From Pyrenopolyporus hunteri (taxonomy: Eukaryota; Ascomycota; Sordariomycetes; Xylariales; Hypoxylaceae), in NCBI GenBank assembly GCA_902806595.1, contig CADCXC010000011.1:2232001-2296000 (forward strand): a stretch of DNA of 64,000 bases, given 5' to 3'. The notes below the pieces were generated by a model. It searched no databases, was not told the DNA's origin, and saw nothing but the letters and a program-made list of their open reading frames with translations. The position numbers and the translations under genes were made by a program. Positions 45,223-57,630 of the stretch are shown one piece after another (position 1 is the stretch's first letter; the number at the start of each line of letters is the position of its first letter).

Positions 45223-48200
45223 ATGAGGATACTGGCATCTCCCGCGGAAGATAAGATGGAATCTAGACGACCCCAGTCCAGTCAGACCACGGTATCTGTC
45301 AACTACGATGAGGCCGACCCTATCTCCCCCCACCCACGCCTCAAATTCGGTGTTGCCGAGTGCATCGAAACTAAGACTATCACTACCACCACCACCACCA
45401 AGAGGTCATATCCGCCTCTTCTCGTGAGGGAGTCCAAACCACTTTCGTCTCTTGATTCCAAGGAATATCCTCTGGCCCAGAAGCCCACACCTCCCGAGTT
45501 GGCCAACTTTACCTTCAACGTTGCCCGCTATGGCGGTATACCTTGGCCCGTTGACGATGACGATGTCGATTATCAACCAGATGTACGTTCCCCTACTCCA
45601 GAATACTCACCCCCCTCCCTAGCTTTTCGTTTTTCTAGTCTAACATGCCGGTCCACGCTCTAGTCCCAACTGTCTATCAGCGATGGATCTCAGGAGATCA
45701 AGACCGAGTCGGAGCTAGACGTTCCCCGCCCTCAACCTAATCGACGCTCGTCCAAGCCATATTTACAAACGTCGTCTCGCAGGGCCCATCGGACCAGCTC
45801 GCGAGCCGCCTCACCCGTTGTCGGCGGATCTGTTAGGAAAAATTCGCAGAGGCAATCGACACGATCATTTACACCCAGTCTCCCTAATGCCGTATCCGAC
45901 AAGTTACGCCGCGCTCTAACCCACAGCTCCCGTAAGGATGCCACCAAGAGCAATACGAGATCTACCAATAGTTTTCCCGTCACCCCCGACGCGTCTGAAC
46001 TAATTCCCGTCAGCGTAAATCGGCCTCTCAAACCTCGACATACGCATCTCGATTCTTTCGAGACGCCTGAGTTCAATAATGCTAGTCAACCCCAGTCATT
46101 CTTTGACATCTCGAGCCCTTCCGGCAGCGACTCGCACACGATCTTCAGTAGTAATGTGGCGACGCCTCCAATCACCGATGCGGATGCAGATGCAGACGCG
46201 GAGCCGTTTGCTGATGCCGATGCCGATGAATCCCTCCAGCGATCTATCCGTGCTTTGCACCTCCCACGACCCATAAACACGCTCGCGGCTCAAGATGCCA
46301 GCCTGCCTAGTCCACGCTTGTCCCCGACTCTTCAAGCGTCTAAACCCCGCGAACTCGATCAAGGCGAAGGTGATAATGTTGTGGACGAAGATGTGTCCCT
46401 AAGTTTCCACGATGAAAGCCAGAATACGATGGATTATGAACTTGCTTCATCATCCGCTACGGATCCTTCCTCGATGGCTATCAGACGTCTCGAAGACGTT
46501 TCCCGCCCTTCCCGCCCGACGATAATGGATACTCGCTCGATGCTGGAGATGTTTGATGCCATGCCCGCGGAGATGAAGTCGTTCATGATGTATCAGTTCC
46601 TCCGCAGATGTTCCAGGAAAACTCTACACGTCGTTGCCGATGTAGTCAACCCCGCCCTAAAATGCGATATTCTGAAGGACCTACCAATCGAGTTGACCCT
46701 ACACATCCTTTCTTACTTGGATCACCGCGACCTCTGCCGCGCTGCCCAGGTTTCGAAGTACTGGCGGAACATCATTGATAGCAACGAGACCGGTTGGAAG
46801 GAGCTCTTTGACCGTGATGGGTTTACCCTCGCCCCTGGTGAGCTTGAGAGGGCCATTAGAGAGGGCTGGGGTTGGCAAGATCCTGTAGGACCTGAGGGCT
46901 GCGAACGTGATTACAGCACCCAGGCCCGACTGACATCTACCGAGACCGAATTAACGCGTTCCTCAAAACCCGACCCGCCTCCACAAAAACCGCGGGCTTC
47001 TAAGCGCAAGAGAGCTTTGAACAGCCTGAGCAGCTCCGAGCGATCGAAGCGACGAGCGAATGCGCAAGAGATGGCCAAGGACGAGAAGACGTACACTGGG
47101 GAACGAGTACATAGGTCCGAGGGTCCCATGTCCGCCGCCAATGCCGCCGCCGTGGCCGTTCCCGATCCGCATATTGGCCTCCCGAGTCTCAGGAAGCTTC
47201 ATCTGTTCAAGTCGCTCTATCGCCGCCACTATATGATTCGCAAGAGTTGGACAAGCGGCAAGGTCAAGCCTAGCCACGTCGCCTTCGCCGCCCATCCCCG
47301 GCACGTAATCACCTGTCTGCAGTTTGACGAAGACAAGATTATCACTGGCAGCGACGATATGCTTATCCACGTCTATGATACCAAGACGGGAAAATTACGT
47401 CGTCGCCTAGAGGGCCATGAAGGCGGCGTATGGGCCTTGCAATATGAAGGCAATGTTTTGGTGTCTGGTTCGACGGATCGTTCGGTTCGTGTGTGGGACA
47501 TTGAGAAAGGTCTCTGTACTCAAGTTTTCTACGGCCACACCAGTACGGTCCGATGCCTGCAGATTCTAATGCCGACGGATACCGGCAAAGTGGAAAATGG
47601 GCAGGCAGTCATGATGCCTCCCAAACCCTTAATCATCACCGGATCCCGCGACAGCCAGCTCCGGGTTTGGCGGCTTCCAGAATCTGGCGCCAGACGGTAT
47701 ATCCAGACTGGGCCGCCGGCCAATGATGCCGACTGTCCTTACTTTATTCGCACACTCCAAGGCCACAGTCACTCAGTTCGCGCCATCGCTGCCCACGCCG
47801 ACACGCTCGTCAGCGGGAGCTACGATAATACCGTCCGCGTGTGGCGCATCAGTACAGGCGAGACGGTGCATGTCCTACAAGGACATTCGCAGAAAGTATA
47901 CAGCGTTGTGCTAGATGTCGCCCGTAATAGATGCATATCGGGGAGTATGGACAGCTTCGTGAAGATCTGGGATTTGGATACTGGGTCGTGCTTACACACG
48001 CTCGAGGGTCACTCCTTGCTTGTGGGGCTTCTTGATCTTCGTGACGAGCGGCTCGTCTCGGCGGCGGCAGACAGTACCCTTCGCATATGGGACCCGGAGA
48101 GCGGGCGGTGCCAGTCAACGCTAACTGCCCATAACGGCGCGATCACATGCTTCCAACACGATGGACGCAAAGTCATTAGTGGCAGCGACCGAACCCTTAA

Positions 48201-48501
48201 GATGTGGGATATCCGCTCGGGCGAATGTATTCAGGATCTTCTCACAGACCTTAACATGGTCTGGCAGGTCAGATTCGATGAGCGTCGGTGCGTGGCGGCT
48301 GTCCAGCGAGACAACTTGACATACGTCGAGGTAAGTTTAATCACAAATAATCCAGCGCGCATGACGGGACACCGATTCCTAATTCAACCACAGATTCTCG
48401 ATTTTGGAGCCGTTCGTGACGGTAAATCTGCAGACGAACTCGGCAAACGAATTCTACTGAACGCTCCCGAGGTCCAGAGGATTATAGATGAAGATAACTA
48501 A
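45223..48501 (+). CDS. cdc4: F-box/WD40 protein, CDC4 orthologue (SCF ubiquitin ligase substrate receptor)
   Basis: Three exons: 45223-45582, 45664-48330 and 48394-48501, with introns of 81 and 63 bases, both phase 0. The 63-base intron has no stop, so the unspliced frame stays open. The product is 1044 residues. The N-terminal 450 residues are disordered, with a Ser/Arg-rich part and an Asp-Ala repeat near residue 290 (DADADADAEPFADADADE). The F-box is near residues 455-500 (ILKDLPIELTLHILSYLDHR ... AAQVSKYWRNII). The WD40 propeller lies at about 665-1000 with repeated GH...VWD/IWD units. CDC4 binds phosphodegrons of cell-cycle and regulatory proteins and links them to SKP1-cullin for ubiquitination, in the nucleus. 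The start could also be Met at 45256. Confidence 0.95.
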
Positions 48502-49611
48502 GTGCGCCAGGCTAGTATGCGCCGGAGTCGATGACGAGAACTCGATCAATAATGCAAGCATGCTTTTCATCTCTACTCGGGGTTGTGGATCGACGTTGAG
48601 AGTATTCTACTCTTGGCTATGAGTTACGTAAGAAGCTACGATAGGCATGTGATAACGCGTTGCTATTGTCGGAGAAGCGAAGACTATTTTGGCAGCCACA
48701 CTCCCAGAATCCCATCCTCAACTGGAGTTGGACGTTCAGTTTGAGTGGTTGTTCAGCTTCCAGGGTTACGTTGGTCCGGAGTATATTCACCGGGCGAGGA
48801 TGCTCCGCTGTCCAAAACTTGATTCTGTTTGCATTAATAAGGCACGTAGTAGTTGAGAGAGGGAGGGGGGATTTGTAATGACGACGACGACGACGGTCTG
48901 TCGGTTGCCGAGGGAGATTTTCAGGAGGGAAATGTGTGTTATTTTGTGTGCCGGGGGTTTCGACCGACAATACACATGCACGGGTTGCTAACACTATTAC
49001 GTAGCACCCAGCCAAGTTATGGGAACAGGCCAGCCAAGGCCGCTCTGAGGTGTCGTCGAAAGCATAAGTACATATAGGTACTTCAGGTTGCGAAGATCAA
49101 CTGGATCAACTGCATGAATAACCGAGCATCGACCTATGTAAAGGGGCGTTAGTGGGCATTATTGCAATTGCATTAGGGCGTTCGTATGCTGGAGAAGAAG
49201 CATTTCTAGAGGCGTAATGGACATGTTGCAGGAGCAGGTAACTAGATACCTAAGGGCGAGTAACGCAGGAGTGAAAGTTAGAAGTCTCTTTAATCCATAC
49301 CTAGGTACCTACATACCTAGCCGCTCGTATTGTGTGCAAACCCTTATTATTGTTATGCAATTGCGTCTGGGTTGCCCTACTTATCTCTTATTAGCCAGGT
49401 TGGTCAGGGATGGCCAAGGCTCCAATAACGTGGGCCGCCGCTTTTACTTCCTATCTCTCTCTCTCTCTCTCTTCTCCCCATATGAGTGACTGATCACCCG
49501 GGCTCCGAAAAGGCGAATAAGACAAGGGAAGGGAAAAGAAGAAGAAAACCAAAGACATCCAACGTCGGGTATAGGTATTGGCCGTCATTTAGACCACCAT
49601 CCAGAACAACC
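48502..49611. other. Spacer between CDC4 and the RecQ gene
   Basis: No supported gene. Short open frames on both strands (48617-49015 -, 49217-49489 +) lack family resemblance. A CT-microsatellite lies at about 49454-49472 and CTAG units at 49297-49316. Confidence 0.5.
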
Positions 49612-51960
49612 ATGTGCGATATCTCCGATTACGATTCAGGAGACGAACTTCTAGGAGATTTCTACGCGGATAACTTGGTCGCAGGGACTAAGCATAGACG
49701 CTCTCTTGATCAGCGAGAGAATGACGATGAAATCAAGGTCAACAAGCAGCGCAAGATACAAGACGTAGAACGCGAGGGCTCCGGATCATTCAAACACATT
49801 GCTAAGGCGATTCTTAAGGACAAGTTTGGCTTCGACGACTTCCGCCACGAACAATTCTCGGCCATCATATCAACATTACGAGGGGAAAATGTCCTCGTCA
49901 TCTTTCCCACAGGCGCTGGAAAATCACTCTGTTATCAAGTTAAGTCGCCCATCCCGCCATTTGTCCATCAGAATTTGTTTACCTTGCTAACACGCATCTA
50001 CCGGATTCAAAGATACCTGCGGTTGCGTTTGAAGAGATAGACCGCATGGGAAACAGCAAGGACCCTACAGAAACGGGCATAACTATCGTCGTCTCACCCT
50101 TGATTGCTCTCATGAAGGACCAGGTAGATACTTTACTGAGGAAAGGCATCGCAGCCGCTTGCTTGGACTCTACCAAGACTTATGAGCAACAGAACCAAAT
50201 TAAGGCCGGTATCAGAGAAGGTCGGCTGAAGCTGCTCTACTGCGCGCCCGAAAGGCTCAATAACGAAGGCTTTGTCGAAAGCATGAAGTATGTTCCCGGA
50301 GGGGTTCGGCTGGTCGCCGTCGACGAGGCACACTGCATTTCGGAGTGGGGACACTCCTTTCGTCCCGACTATCTCAAAGTCGCCCGCTTCATTCAAGAAA
50401 TTAAAGCAGAAAGAGTTGTCTGCCTTACCGCTACGGCTACCCCTCGCGTCGCGGATGACGTCGCGAAGAACTTCAACATCACCAAGGCCAATATATTCCG
50501 GACCTCTCCCTATAGGCCTAACCTATGTCTATTAGCCGAATCAGCCCGGACGAAGCAGGACAAGTATCCCAGGATGTTCAAATTCTTGCAAGAACACCCC
50601 GGGCCTACTCTCGTATACGTGACTTTACAGAAACAGGCGGAAGCGCTTGCTGAGGACCTTAAAGCCCAAGGCTTCGACGCGACCGCATTCCACGCAGGCC
50701 TCAGAACAGAGATCAAGACGAAGATACAAGACGATTTCATGGCTGGCAGAATACCCATAGTCGTTGCTACAATCGCCTTCGGCATGGGGATCGACAAAGC
50801 GGACATACGAAATATTATCCATTTCGACCTCTCCAGTACGGTAGAGGAATACTCGCAGCAGATCGGACGCGCGGGAAGAGATGGCAGGCCCAGCCACTGC
50901 ATGTTTTACATCTGCCCAGACGACTTTTACATCAGAGAGAACTTTGCTCGGGGAGATCTACCATCGCGACAGTCTCTCTATCGGTTATTAGGAGATATAT
51001 TCCATCGGCCAATCCATCATACGCGAGAAGGCGACGTCATCAAGTTGAACCAGATAGCTCTGGGCCGAGAGCATGATATTAGGCCGAGCCCCCTTGCTAT
51101 ATTGCTAGCGGCTCTGGAGCTGCGGTTTGGCCTGATCCGGTCTATCACCCCAGAATATAGTTCCTACAAGTTCGAGGCGACACACAGATACCATCACGCG
51201 CCCAAAGATGACCCCTCCCCAGAGGCGAAGGCTATCTTCAAATACGCCATTCAGCCCAAGAGGGCCAAGCTGTATGATGTTGACGTAAGCTCTATCGTGC
51301 AGTCAACCGGCCTACTTCGCACAGACGTAATAAGGAAGCTCGAGGACTATAACGACAGAGGCATCATCGTGCTCAAAAAGAGCGGCGTCGAAAATAAGTT
51401 CAGGGTTCTCAAGAAGCTTCCTAATACGTCGCGGGAGATTGATGGGATTGCCGAACAGCTCTACGCAGAGATGGAAGCTCGAGAAGAAGATGCGCTGCAA
51501 CGGACGCAGCAAGTGGTCGATCTGATCACTGGGGATAGATGTTTCGCTGTAGCTTTAGCCAACCATTTTGGTATGGGACTGCCGGACGAGAAGACCAAGT
51601 GCGGACACTGCACTCACTGCCTAACGGGGAAACGCGTAATATTGCCCGACAAGCCGGTCCCTGCTGTTGACGTTGCCGGCATTCAAAGGATCCTTAGCGC
51701 CTGTGATGTGCGAGACGACCCGAGATTCCTGGCGCGCGTCGCCTTCGGTATCAAAAGCCCCCGAGTCAGTCAGCTTAAGCTCCACGAGAAAAGCATCTTC
51801 GGCTCTCTCGAGGACCATGACTTCAAGGTAGGGGCTTCGTTCCTACCTACCTATATACCTAGGTATATACATACTGGATCAATTGCTAACTCTGCGTCTC
51901 GCGACATAGTCTCTACTGAAAGAGTTCACCCGAGCGTGCGAGGCTTCGGGGTTCAAGTAG
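49612..51960 (+). CDS. RecQ-family ATP-dependent DNA helicase
   Basis: Three exons: 49612-49938, 50013-51827 and 51910-51960, with introns of 74 and 82 bases, both phase 0. The product is 730 residues. ATG 49612 (ACCATGTGC) is preferred over the upstream GTG frame. Motif 0 lies at FGFDDFRHEQ, Walker A at PTGAGKS (about residues 99-105), DEAH at 213-216 followed by CISEWGHSFRPDY, motif III at CLTATATPRV, and motif VI at QQIGRAGRDGRPS. The RecQ-Ct zinc-binding Cys set is in NHFGMGLPDEKTKCGHCTHC. There is no HRDC domain. The short N-terminus is acidic. It is smaller than SGS1/BLM-type helicases, so it is a compact RecQ paralogue acting in DNA repair or recombination. The last intron contains a CTAG-type repeat. 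Confidence 0.94.
51840..51870. repeat. CTAG-type repeat inside the last RecQ intron
   Basis: CCTACCTACCTATATACCTAGGTATATA lies entirely within intron 51828-51909, between donor and branch region. The terminal exon after it is only 16 codons long. Confidence 0.8.
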
Positions 51961-52743
51961 ACGGCTGGTTTAAAATATGTTAGTTTTAAGGGAAACCAAA
52001 GGAGTGGCAGGACGCACAGGAAGCGAGCTGCTAGCCCGTCATGTCACCGCCCAGATCAGACACCAACGCCCAGGCTTGTGGATAAGGGGTAAGATTAGAT
52101 CTGCATGATGCCCTAAGATAGATCCAGTATGCATGATTTGTACCATAAGTCGCACTATATACGGTATCCAACCGAATGAGGCAATGCAGACATCTGTACA
52201 GGCTTATCATTTAGCCGTACAGAACATGCCGTGCAGAGTAACGCGCAATCTCTCCAACTACAGTAAACCCGGACCCTAGGCTGACCAAGGCGAGAGTCTC
52301 CGTGATTCACCAGAATCATCCCAGCCAATACTAAATAGGCTATCAATTTCAAATTAGTTTTCCTGGGAACAATACCGTAGAACCGCCAAGCATAGAGGTG
52401 GCGAGCAAGACGGTACATCCTCGCTACCTCATAGAGCGCTTGGTGTGACCCCTCGACGCGTGTATCCAAGATGGATAAAGTCTAGATAGTGTCACATCGA
52501 CCAGGTATCGAGGCCGCGCCGCAAGGATCATTCTGATATCGGGATCCTACCCAACTTATCGAACAAGGATAACGATGGACAACGCGACCAAAAACTTGAT
52601 AACGTCGTTCGGCCTCGCGAGATGGTAGGATATTGAAAGCGCTATAAATCCCTTCTTTCCGGACTGTGTAGAACATACATAGGTAGGTAGGTAGGTAGCC
52701 ATCATCACACTCCGCTTCTTCGTAAAAACGTAAAGGGAAAACC
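51961..52743. other. Spacer, no gene
   Basis: No coding frame of quality. A (TAGG)n run lies at 52680-52698, about 45 bases upstream of the start codon of the secreted protein gene. Confidence 0.5.
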
Positions 52744-53421
52744 ATGCCGTTCCTTCATCCACGTCATTTCTTCCTTGCAGTGGCTCTTGAGTGCTCAACT
52801 ATTCAGGCAAGATCGTATCAGGAGCCATCGTTCCTCGAACGGACCCAGTCGTCTTGCGCCAACGTCTCCACGACGACTTTTTCGGAAATAGACTTCTTTT
52901 ACCAGAGGATTGAGCAAGCACCAAATCTTCCGGACGGCTCCCTCGTTAATCTCACGAGTCTTGTGTTCGGGGTGGTGAATGAAGCCAATGGCGTTGTGGT
53001 GCGGTGCGACCTCACCAGGGCCTCGCACGACAACAAATGGGCGGACGTCGACAACTACTGGTATCCGTGCGCCGATCAGACATATGATCTAGACGGAGTC
53101 AATTACGCCATCACCACGAAGGCGAATTTCGTCTTCGATAAGTGGAAGCTGAGTGTGAACCAGAGTTGGAACTGCGATAGCGAGTACGTTTGTCTTTACT
53201 TCCCTTTTCCCACTCAACTATCACAAGACTATCGGTGACGGTTATGAGTTATAGACATAACTAAATATCATCATAGGACCGTTATAAGGCATATTGCTAA
53301 TACGACTCTCGAGCCGAGCTGCGAAGAGACGAAAACTCCCTGGCAGTATGTACAGTACTGCGATCTCCCTAATATTACAATCCCAGCAACGCCTCAGCCT
53401 CAGCCGAACGGTCATCAGTAA
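52744..53421 (+). CDS. Small secreted protein with six mature Cys, effector-like
   Basis: Two exons, 52744-53183 and 53277-53421, with a 93-base intron (GTACGT...CTAAATATCATCATAG) in phase 2. The product is 194 residues. ATG 52744 (ACCATGCC) opens a signal peptide (MPFLHPRHFFLAVALECSTI). The mature protein has six Cys (SSCANVS, VVRCDLT, WYPCADQ, SWNCDSE, EPSCEET, QYCDLP), enough for three disulfides, and several N-glycosylation sequons (NVS, NLT, NQS, NTT, NIT). The alternating beta pattern and the NQSWNC segment recall AA1-like/Alt a 1-type secreted fungal proteins, but I cannot confirm this. The role is unknown. Size, secretion and Cys content fit a candidate effector. Confidence 0.82.
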
Positions 53422-53591
53422 ATAGCACCCTTTTGCTTCATTGTTACCTACCTGCCTAGGTGCCTACCTACCCACCTACCCACCTACCCAATTACCATGC
53501 GCGCCAGGCCCAAGGCATAATACCAATCGTACAGTTTACATTTTTGTTGTCCGCCTTATCTTAAGCCTTGCAGTCGTGAAATCACAATTAC

Positions 53592-54821
53592 CTAGAGAGA
53601 CGCTCGAATTGCCCGGATTGTAGAGGATGGCAATGCGGGCTCAACCGTGGAACCGCTCGGGCCCGACCAAAAATCTGCAATTTTATGGCCAACTTCCATA
53701 GCTCCATCCACCAACACAGACCAAGCTTGCGTAGCGACGCGAGCCAACCAGGAGATACCTCGGTACGCCGCGTATGCCCCCAGCAGCGCCACCGTAATCC
53801 AGAATATGATCTTCATTCCCTTCCAGACTACCCCCGCGCCGCGCGGCCGCGGTGCCCCGCTCTGGGACCCGGCTCGTGCTGATGCTCTGCGCGTGTATAC
53901 AGGATGATTGCTCGAATAGGTAGCAGGATAAGAGCCTAGATAGCCGGCGTGCGAATCCCGAGGATATCCGAGGTAGGAGCTGGCGAGAAGCGGTTCCCGT
54001 TCTCTCCCAACCGTACTGCCACTGTGCCGGGCCAGATTCGTGACCGGCGCGTGGTGGACGCGAGGCGGGCTCAACGCTGCACTCTCTAGGCCCCTCTGGA
54101 CGGACACGTACTCGCTATAGCTGCCGCTGCGTTCTCGAGCGACGGGCATCACTTGGCCGTACCACCCCACGGCTCCAGGCGAGGAAACAGTATTTGAACT
54201 AGGGTGGGCGGTAGGAGGAGTGAATTTGGCATATTCGATTAGTTCCTGGTATGATCTCCGCGATAGGACATATTCAGAGCCATTTCGTGCGTACGGTTGC
54301 AGCGATCCGAAATGAATGCGGTGGTGCGTTTTCGTATGAACGTACGACTTCTTCCGCAGCTCTAGATGTACGTCCTCGAGGCTGAGAAGTATTCCGTTAT
54401 CCGGATGCGGGCGGCAGGGACGGATGGGAAGGTATTCGCGTCTTAGGTTTGAATTATGAAGGAATCGCGACTCGAGGTCTGCCCCCCTTAAAGACGTCAT
54501 CTAGTTTCGCGAGGGTTAGGGCCAATTTCGACGAGGAAATATACGTCCCGTAGATCTTATCCACAGGAGCATGTTTATACATACCATGAGATAGACCACC
54601 CTTCCATCCTCTAGCCGTGGTGAGAGAACCACCACCGGATGGTTGCACCGGTCTGCTTCTAGGTCAGACTCGCAATCCCGGCGTAACTCATCTATACGGG
54701 GCAGCCATAGTATGGAACCGGCTAATTGTCGATGAGATCGCGGACTCGGGGCCGCACGGGGTTCACCCGAACCCCTGCGGAGTGACGTAGCCGCCACCGA
54801 CGCTGCTGTTACGCCGGGCAT
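53592..54821 (-). CDS. Single-pass membrane protein of unknown function with conserved N-terminal domain
   Basis: Two minus-strand exons, 54821-54585 and 54500-53592, with an 84-base intron (GTATGT...CGAAACTAG) in phase 0. The product is 381 residues. The N-terminal domain (CNHPVVVLSPRLEDGRVVYL, then SLRGADLESRFL ... YLPIRPCRPHPDNG ... KKSYVHTKTHHRIHFGSLQPY) matches a widespread uncharacterised fungal domain I recall, and only splicing makes it continuous. Residues about 130-310 are low-complexity and Ser/Tyr/Arg-rich. One membrane helix (MKIIFWITVALLGAYAAYRG) sits near residue 310. No enzymatic motif is seen. If translation began at 54500 instead, half of the conserved domain would be lost. 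Confidence 0.82.
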
Positions 54822-56875
54822 TTATTTTTGAGTCCCACCGAGATAAACTTGCCTTCCGAACAGTAAAGCTCAGATATTCTATCGAAAAGGGCTTACTGTC
54901 TCCTAGCATCGGCAATGCCCTTCCCTTGAGCATCTGAAGAGGAGCGGGGTGATGTGGTATTTCGGGGGTTGGAAATTCTGCCTGGGCACCTATTGGGAGT
55001 GGACGCGAGACCTCGTTTGCTCTGCAGTGCGACCATTCTCAATGGCCCTCAGATCTCCAATGTGTCAAGTGTACGCACAGCCACGTGTCGCCAACCATTG
55101 AGAGGGGTGGGGGGAACGGGAGTAGAGAAGAAGCTCGGGAGAGATCAGCAAAAGGCTTTGGGAGAAATCTGCAGAAATTTAGATCCAAGTTAGGTAGGTA
55201 GGTATCTTCGTTGGCAAAAGGCTTGTGTCAATTTTTCTTAGTATATACCGGACTGCCTTAGGACACCCGTTGCGGGAGTGACCGATTCTGCCAGCCAGAC
55301 ATAGCCTCTATCACCAGGCATAAGATAGCAACGTCTAACATCGCACCCTAGGGTTTAACGAACGATGAGCTGAGTGAGGGCTAATATTTAGGGGCCGCCT
55401 CTAGAACAACGCGGAGATAACCCATTTCTCAAGCTGTACCGAATACAGCGGCGGTTTAATAAAGCGCGGAAGCGCGTTTAACTCAAGCCCGGAGATATCA
55501 CTCTCACACGCATAAATTATGAGTCTTCTTAACTGGAGGGAAGCTCTTTAGCATATATGAAAGTAGCATAAACCCAAACCGAGCCGAGTTTCTTACTATT
55601 GACTAGACTTAATCAACAATTGTTAATTACCTAGGTAGGTAACTTCCGAGCGAAAGTTCAGAGGCAGTAAAAAAATATAATCACCTCAATCTGTTACTTT
55701 TTTCCATAGCTGAGTGTGAATACTTGAAAGCCAATATACGTAAATAGTTGCATTTTATCACTCTTTAATCTAGTATTAGCTATATTAATTCATTAATAAG
55801 GTTCCCTTTTATAAAGTGATCTTTACTAGCTCGGAATTATTAATACGATTACATTTTATTAATATATATTTTTCTGTAGACGACGATAAGTCTTCAACGA
55901 TACGTAACGCCTGAAAAGCGATCGCGAATATTTTCGATTTTTATTTTTATAATGTATCTTCGCAAGTTCTCGGGCTAAACTCAAGTCCGTTTATTAGAAT
56001 AGGAATAGGTCATATATTAACGGTAAACAAGTATAAAAATCTTCTAACTAAGTAGTTAATCCATGCTATTAATGTATTATTCCACGCTTTCTTTACATTT
56101 CTTTTATATTACTTCAGGGGTTTTATCTACTTGAGTATTCGGTGCTTTTAATGAAACCATTTGCACCCTTTAGCTTCCTGTTTTATATAGGTATATATGA
56201 TATAAACCATATAGTAATAAGTAATTAAGTGAGTTAATATTAACGACCAGCAAGTACCCACCCGGGTATAAATAGTAGAAACATATGGCGATATTCGTCG
56301 TCCTTAAAGTCATGCCCGAGGGCTCTGCCTAAAGAAGCGGTAATAGGTAATAGGTCGGATAGATAACGTACCTGAGTTTATAGCAAGCTCGTTCCTATAA
56401 TCTTCTTGGTGGTGGCTTTCGATAAGCTAGCGGAGCTTCGAGGCGCTAGTTATGGTAGTGTCATTGTCGCTTGGCGAGACTATCTAGTATAAGACAGTAT
56501 CACCCGTGCCGCAGGCGGGCTTCTGAAATCAGGCCATATAAAGAGGTACCAACATGTGACCGGGTAGATACTAATCCCGACGAATGGATTTAAATAGTTA
56601 AGTAGTTCGTACGTTGGCTATAAGGTAAATTTTGTCTGGTAGTCTAATAGAAACGTTCTAATCGGGTTACGTGAACGGGAGGCGGCCTGGTTGTGGACCG
56701 GTAAATTCTCGTCACGATACATCAGGGTCATTACTTGGGTAGGTAGATTATACAACCTTAGGCTAACGCGAGAAAGCCTTTACCTCGCTCTGGTAGCCAA
56801 CCTGCGTTTGTTGTTATCATTATTATTATTATTATTACTCGTACTACACCCGGCGCATTTAGGACGGCTCCAGAG
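54822..56875. other. Spacer with AT-rich, RIP-like segment
   Basis: From about 55640 to 56660 the sequence is AT-rich and TA-dense without open frames, and it probably is mutated repeat DNA. Open frame 54954-55193 is not convincing. Just before the GST-like gene there is an ATT microsatellite (56816-56836). Confidence 0.6.
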
Positions 56876-57630
56876 ATGACTCTCATAGTCCACCATCTCG
56901 GCGTCTCGCAATCCGATAGGATCGTCTGGCTCTGCGAAGAACTCGGCGTCGATTACGAACTCAAGAAGTATGACCGATCGCCTATCTTGGCTCCGCCGGA
57001 GTATAAGTCCCTACATCCTATCGGCTCGGCCCCTGTCATTGAAGATGGCGCTATGAGACTAGCCGAGTCTGGTGCCTGCGTCGAGTATATACTACAAACT
57101 CGAGGGAATGGAAGGCTCGCCCTCGCTCCGGGACGTGAAGAATACGCCGAGTTCTTATACTGGTTGCGTGAGTTGGGACCCTCTTCTGGTAGACCTGTTT
57201 GTCGCTAAAAGCAAGGCCAGACTTTGCAAATGGCACCCTGCAACCTGCGTTGGTCTTAAGTTTGACCCTGTCCCGGGCGGGCCTGAGCCAGGACAACGAG
57301 ATTGTGAAAAGCAGCGAGGCCAGGAAGAAGCAAATACTCGAGTTCATGGACGGGCGCTTATCCAAGGTACCCTGGCTTGCGGGCGAGGAGTTCACGGCCG
57401 CGGATATTATGAACGTGACTAGTCTGACAACGATGCGCTGTTTCATCAAATTCGACCTGGGCGGTTACCCAAACATCCTAGCTTACCTGAAGCGCGTAGC
57501 CGCAAGAGACGGATACAGGCACGCGATGCAAAAAGGGGACCCGGGCCTGGATATTGACGAATTAATCGCGGGGCCCCCTCCGCCAATGCAAAAGGCCGTG
57601 GCGGCGGCGTTCCAAGCCCATGGACGTTAG
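56876..57630 (+). CDS. Glutathione S-transferase family protein
   Basis: Two exons, 56876-57167 and 57221-57630, with a 53-base intron (GTGAGT...GCTAAAAGCAAGGCCAG) in phase 1. The product is 233 residues. The start MTLIVHHLGVSQSDRIVWLC is the thioredoxin-fold beta-alpha-beta unit, followed by the cis-Pro region HPIGSAPVIEDG and LAESGACVEYI. Splicing yields EFLYWLHFANGTLQPALVLS, leading into the all-alpha C-terminal domain with WLAGEEFTAADIMNVTSL, a typical GST capping motif. It is probably a cytosolic glutathione transferase for detoxification. Subfamily and substrate are not resolved. Confidence 0.93.

Noticed and set aside
54516..54821. Treating the 101-codon minus-strand frame as its own gene
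   Set aside because: A donor at 54584 and acceptor at 54501 join it in phase to the downstream exon, restoring a continuous conserved domain.
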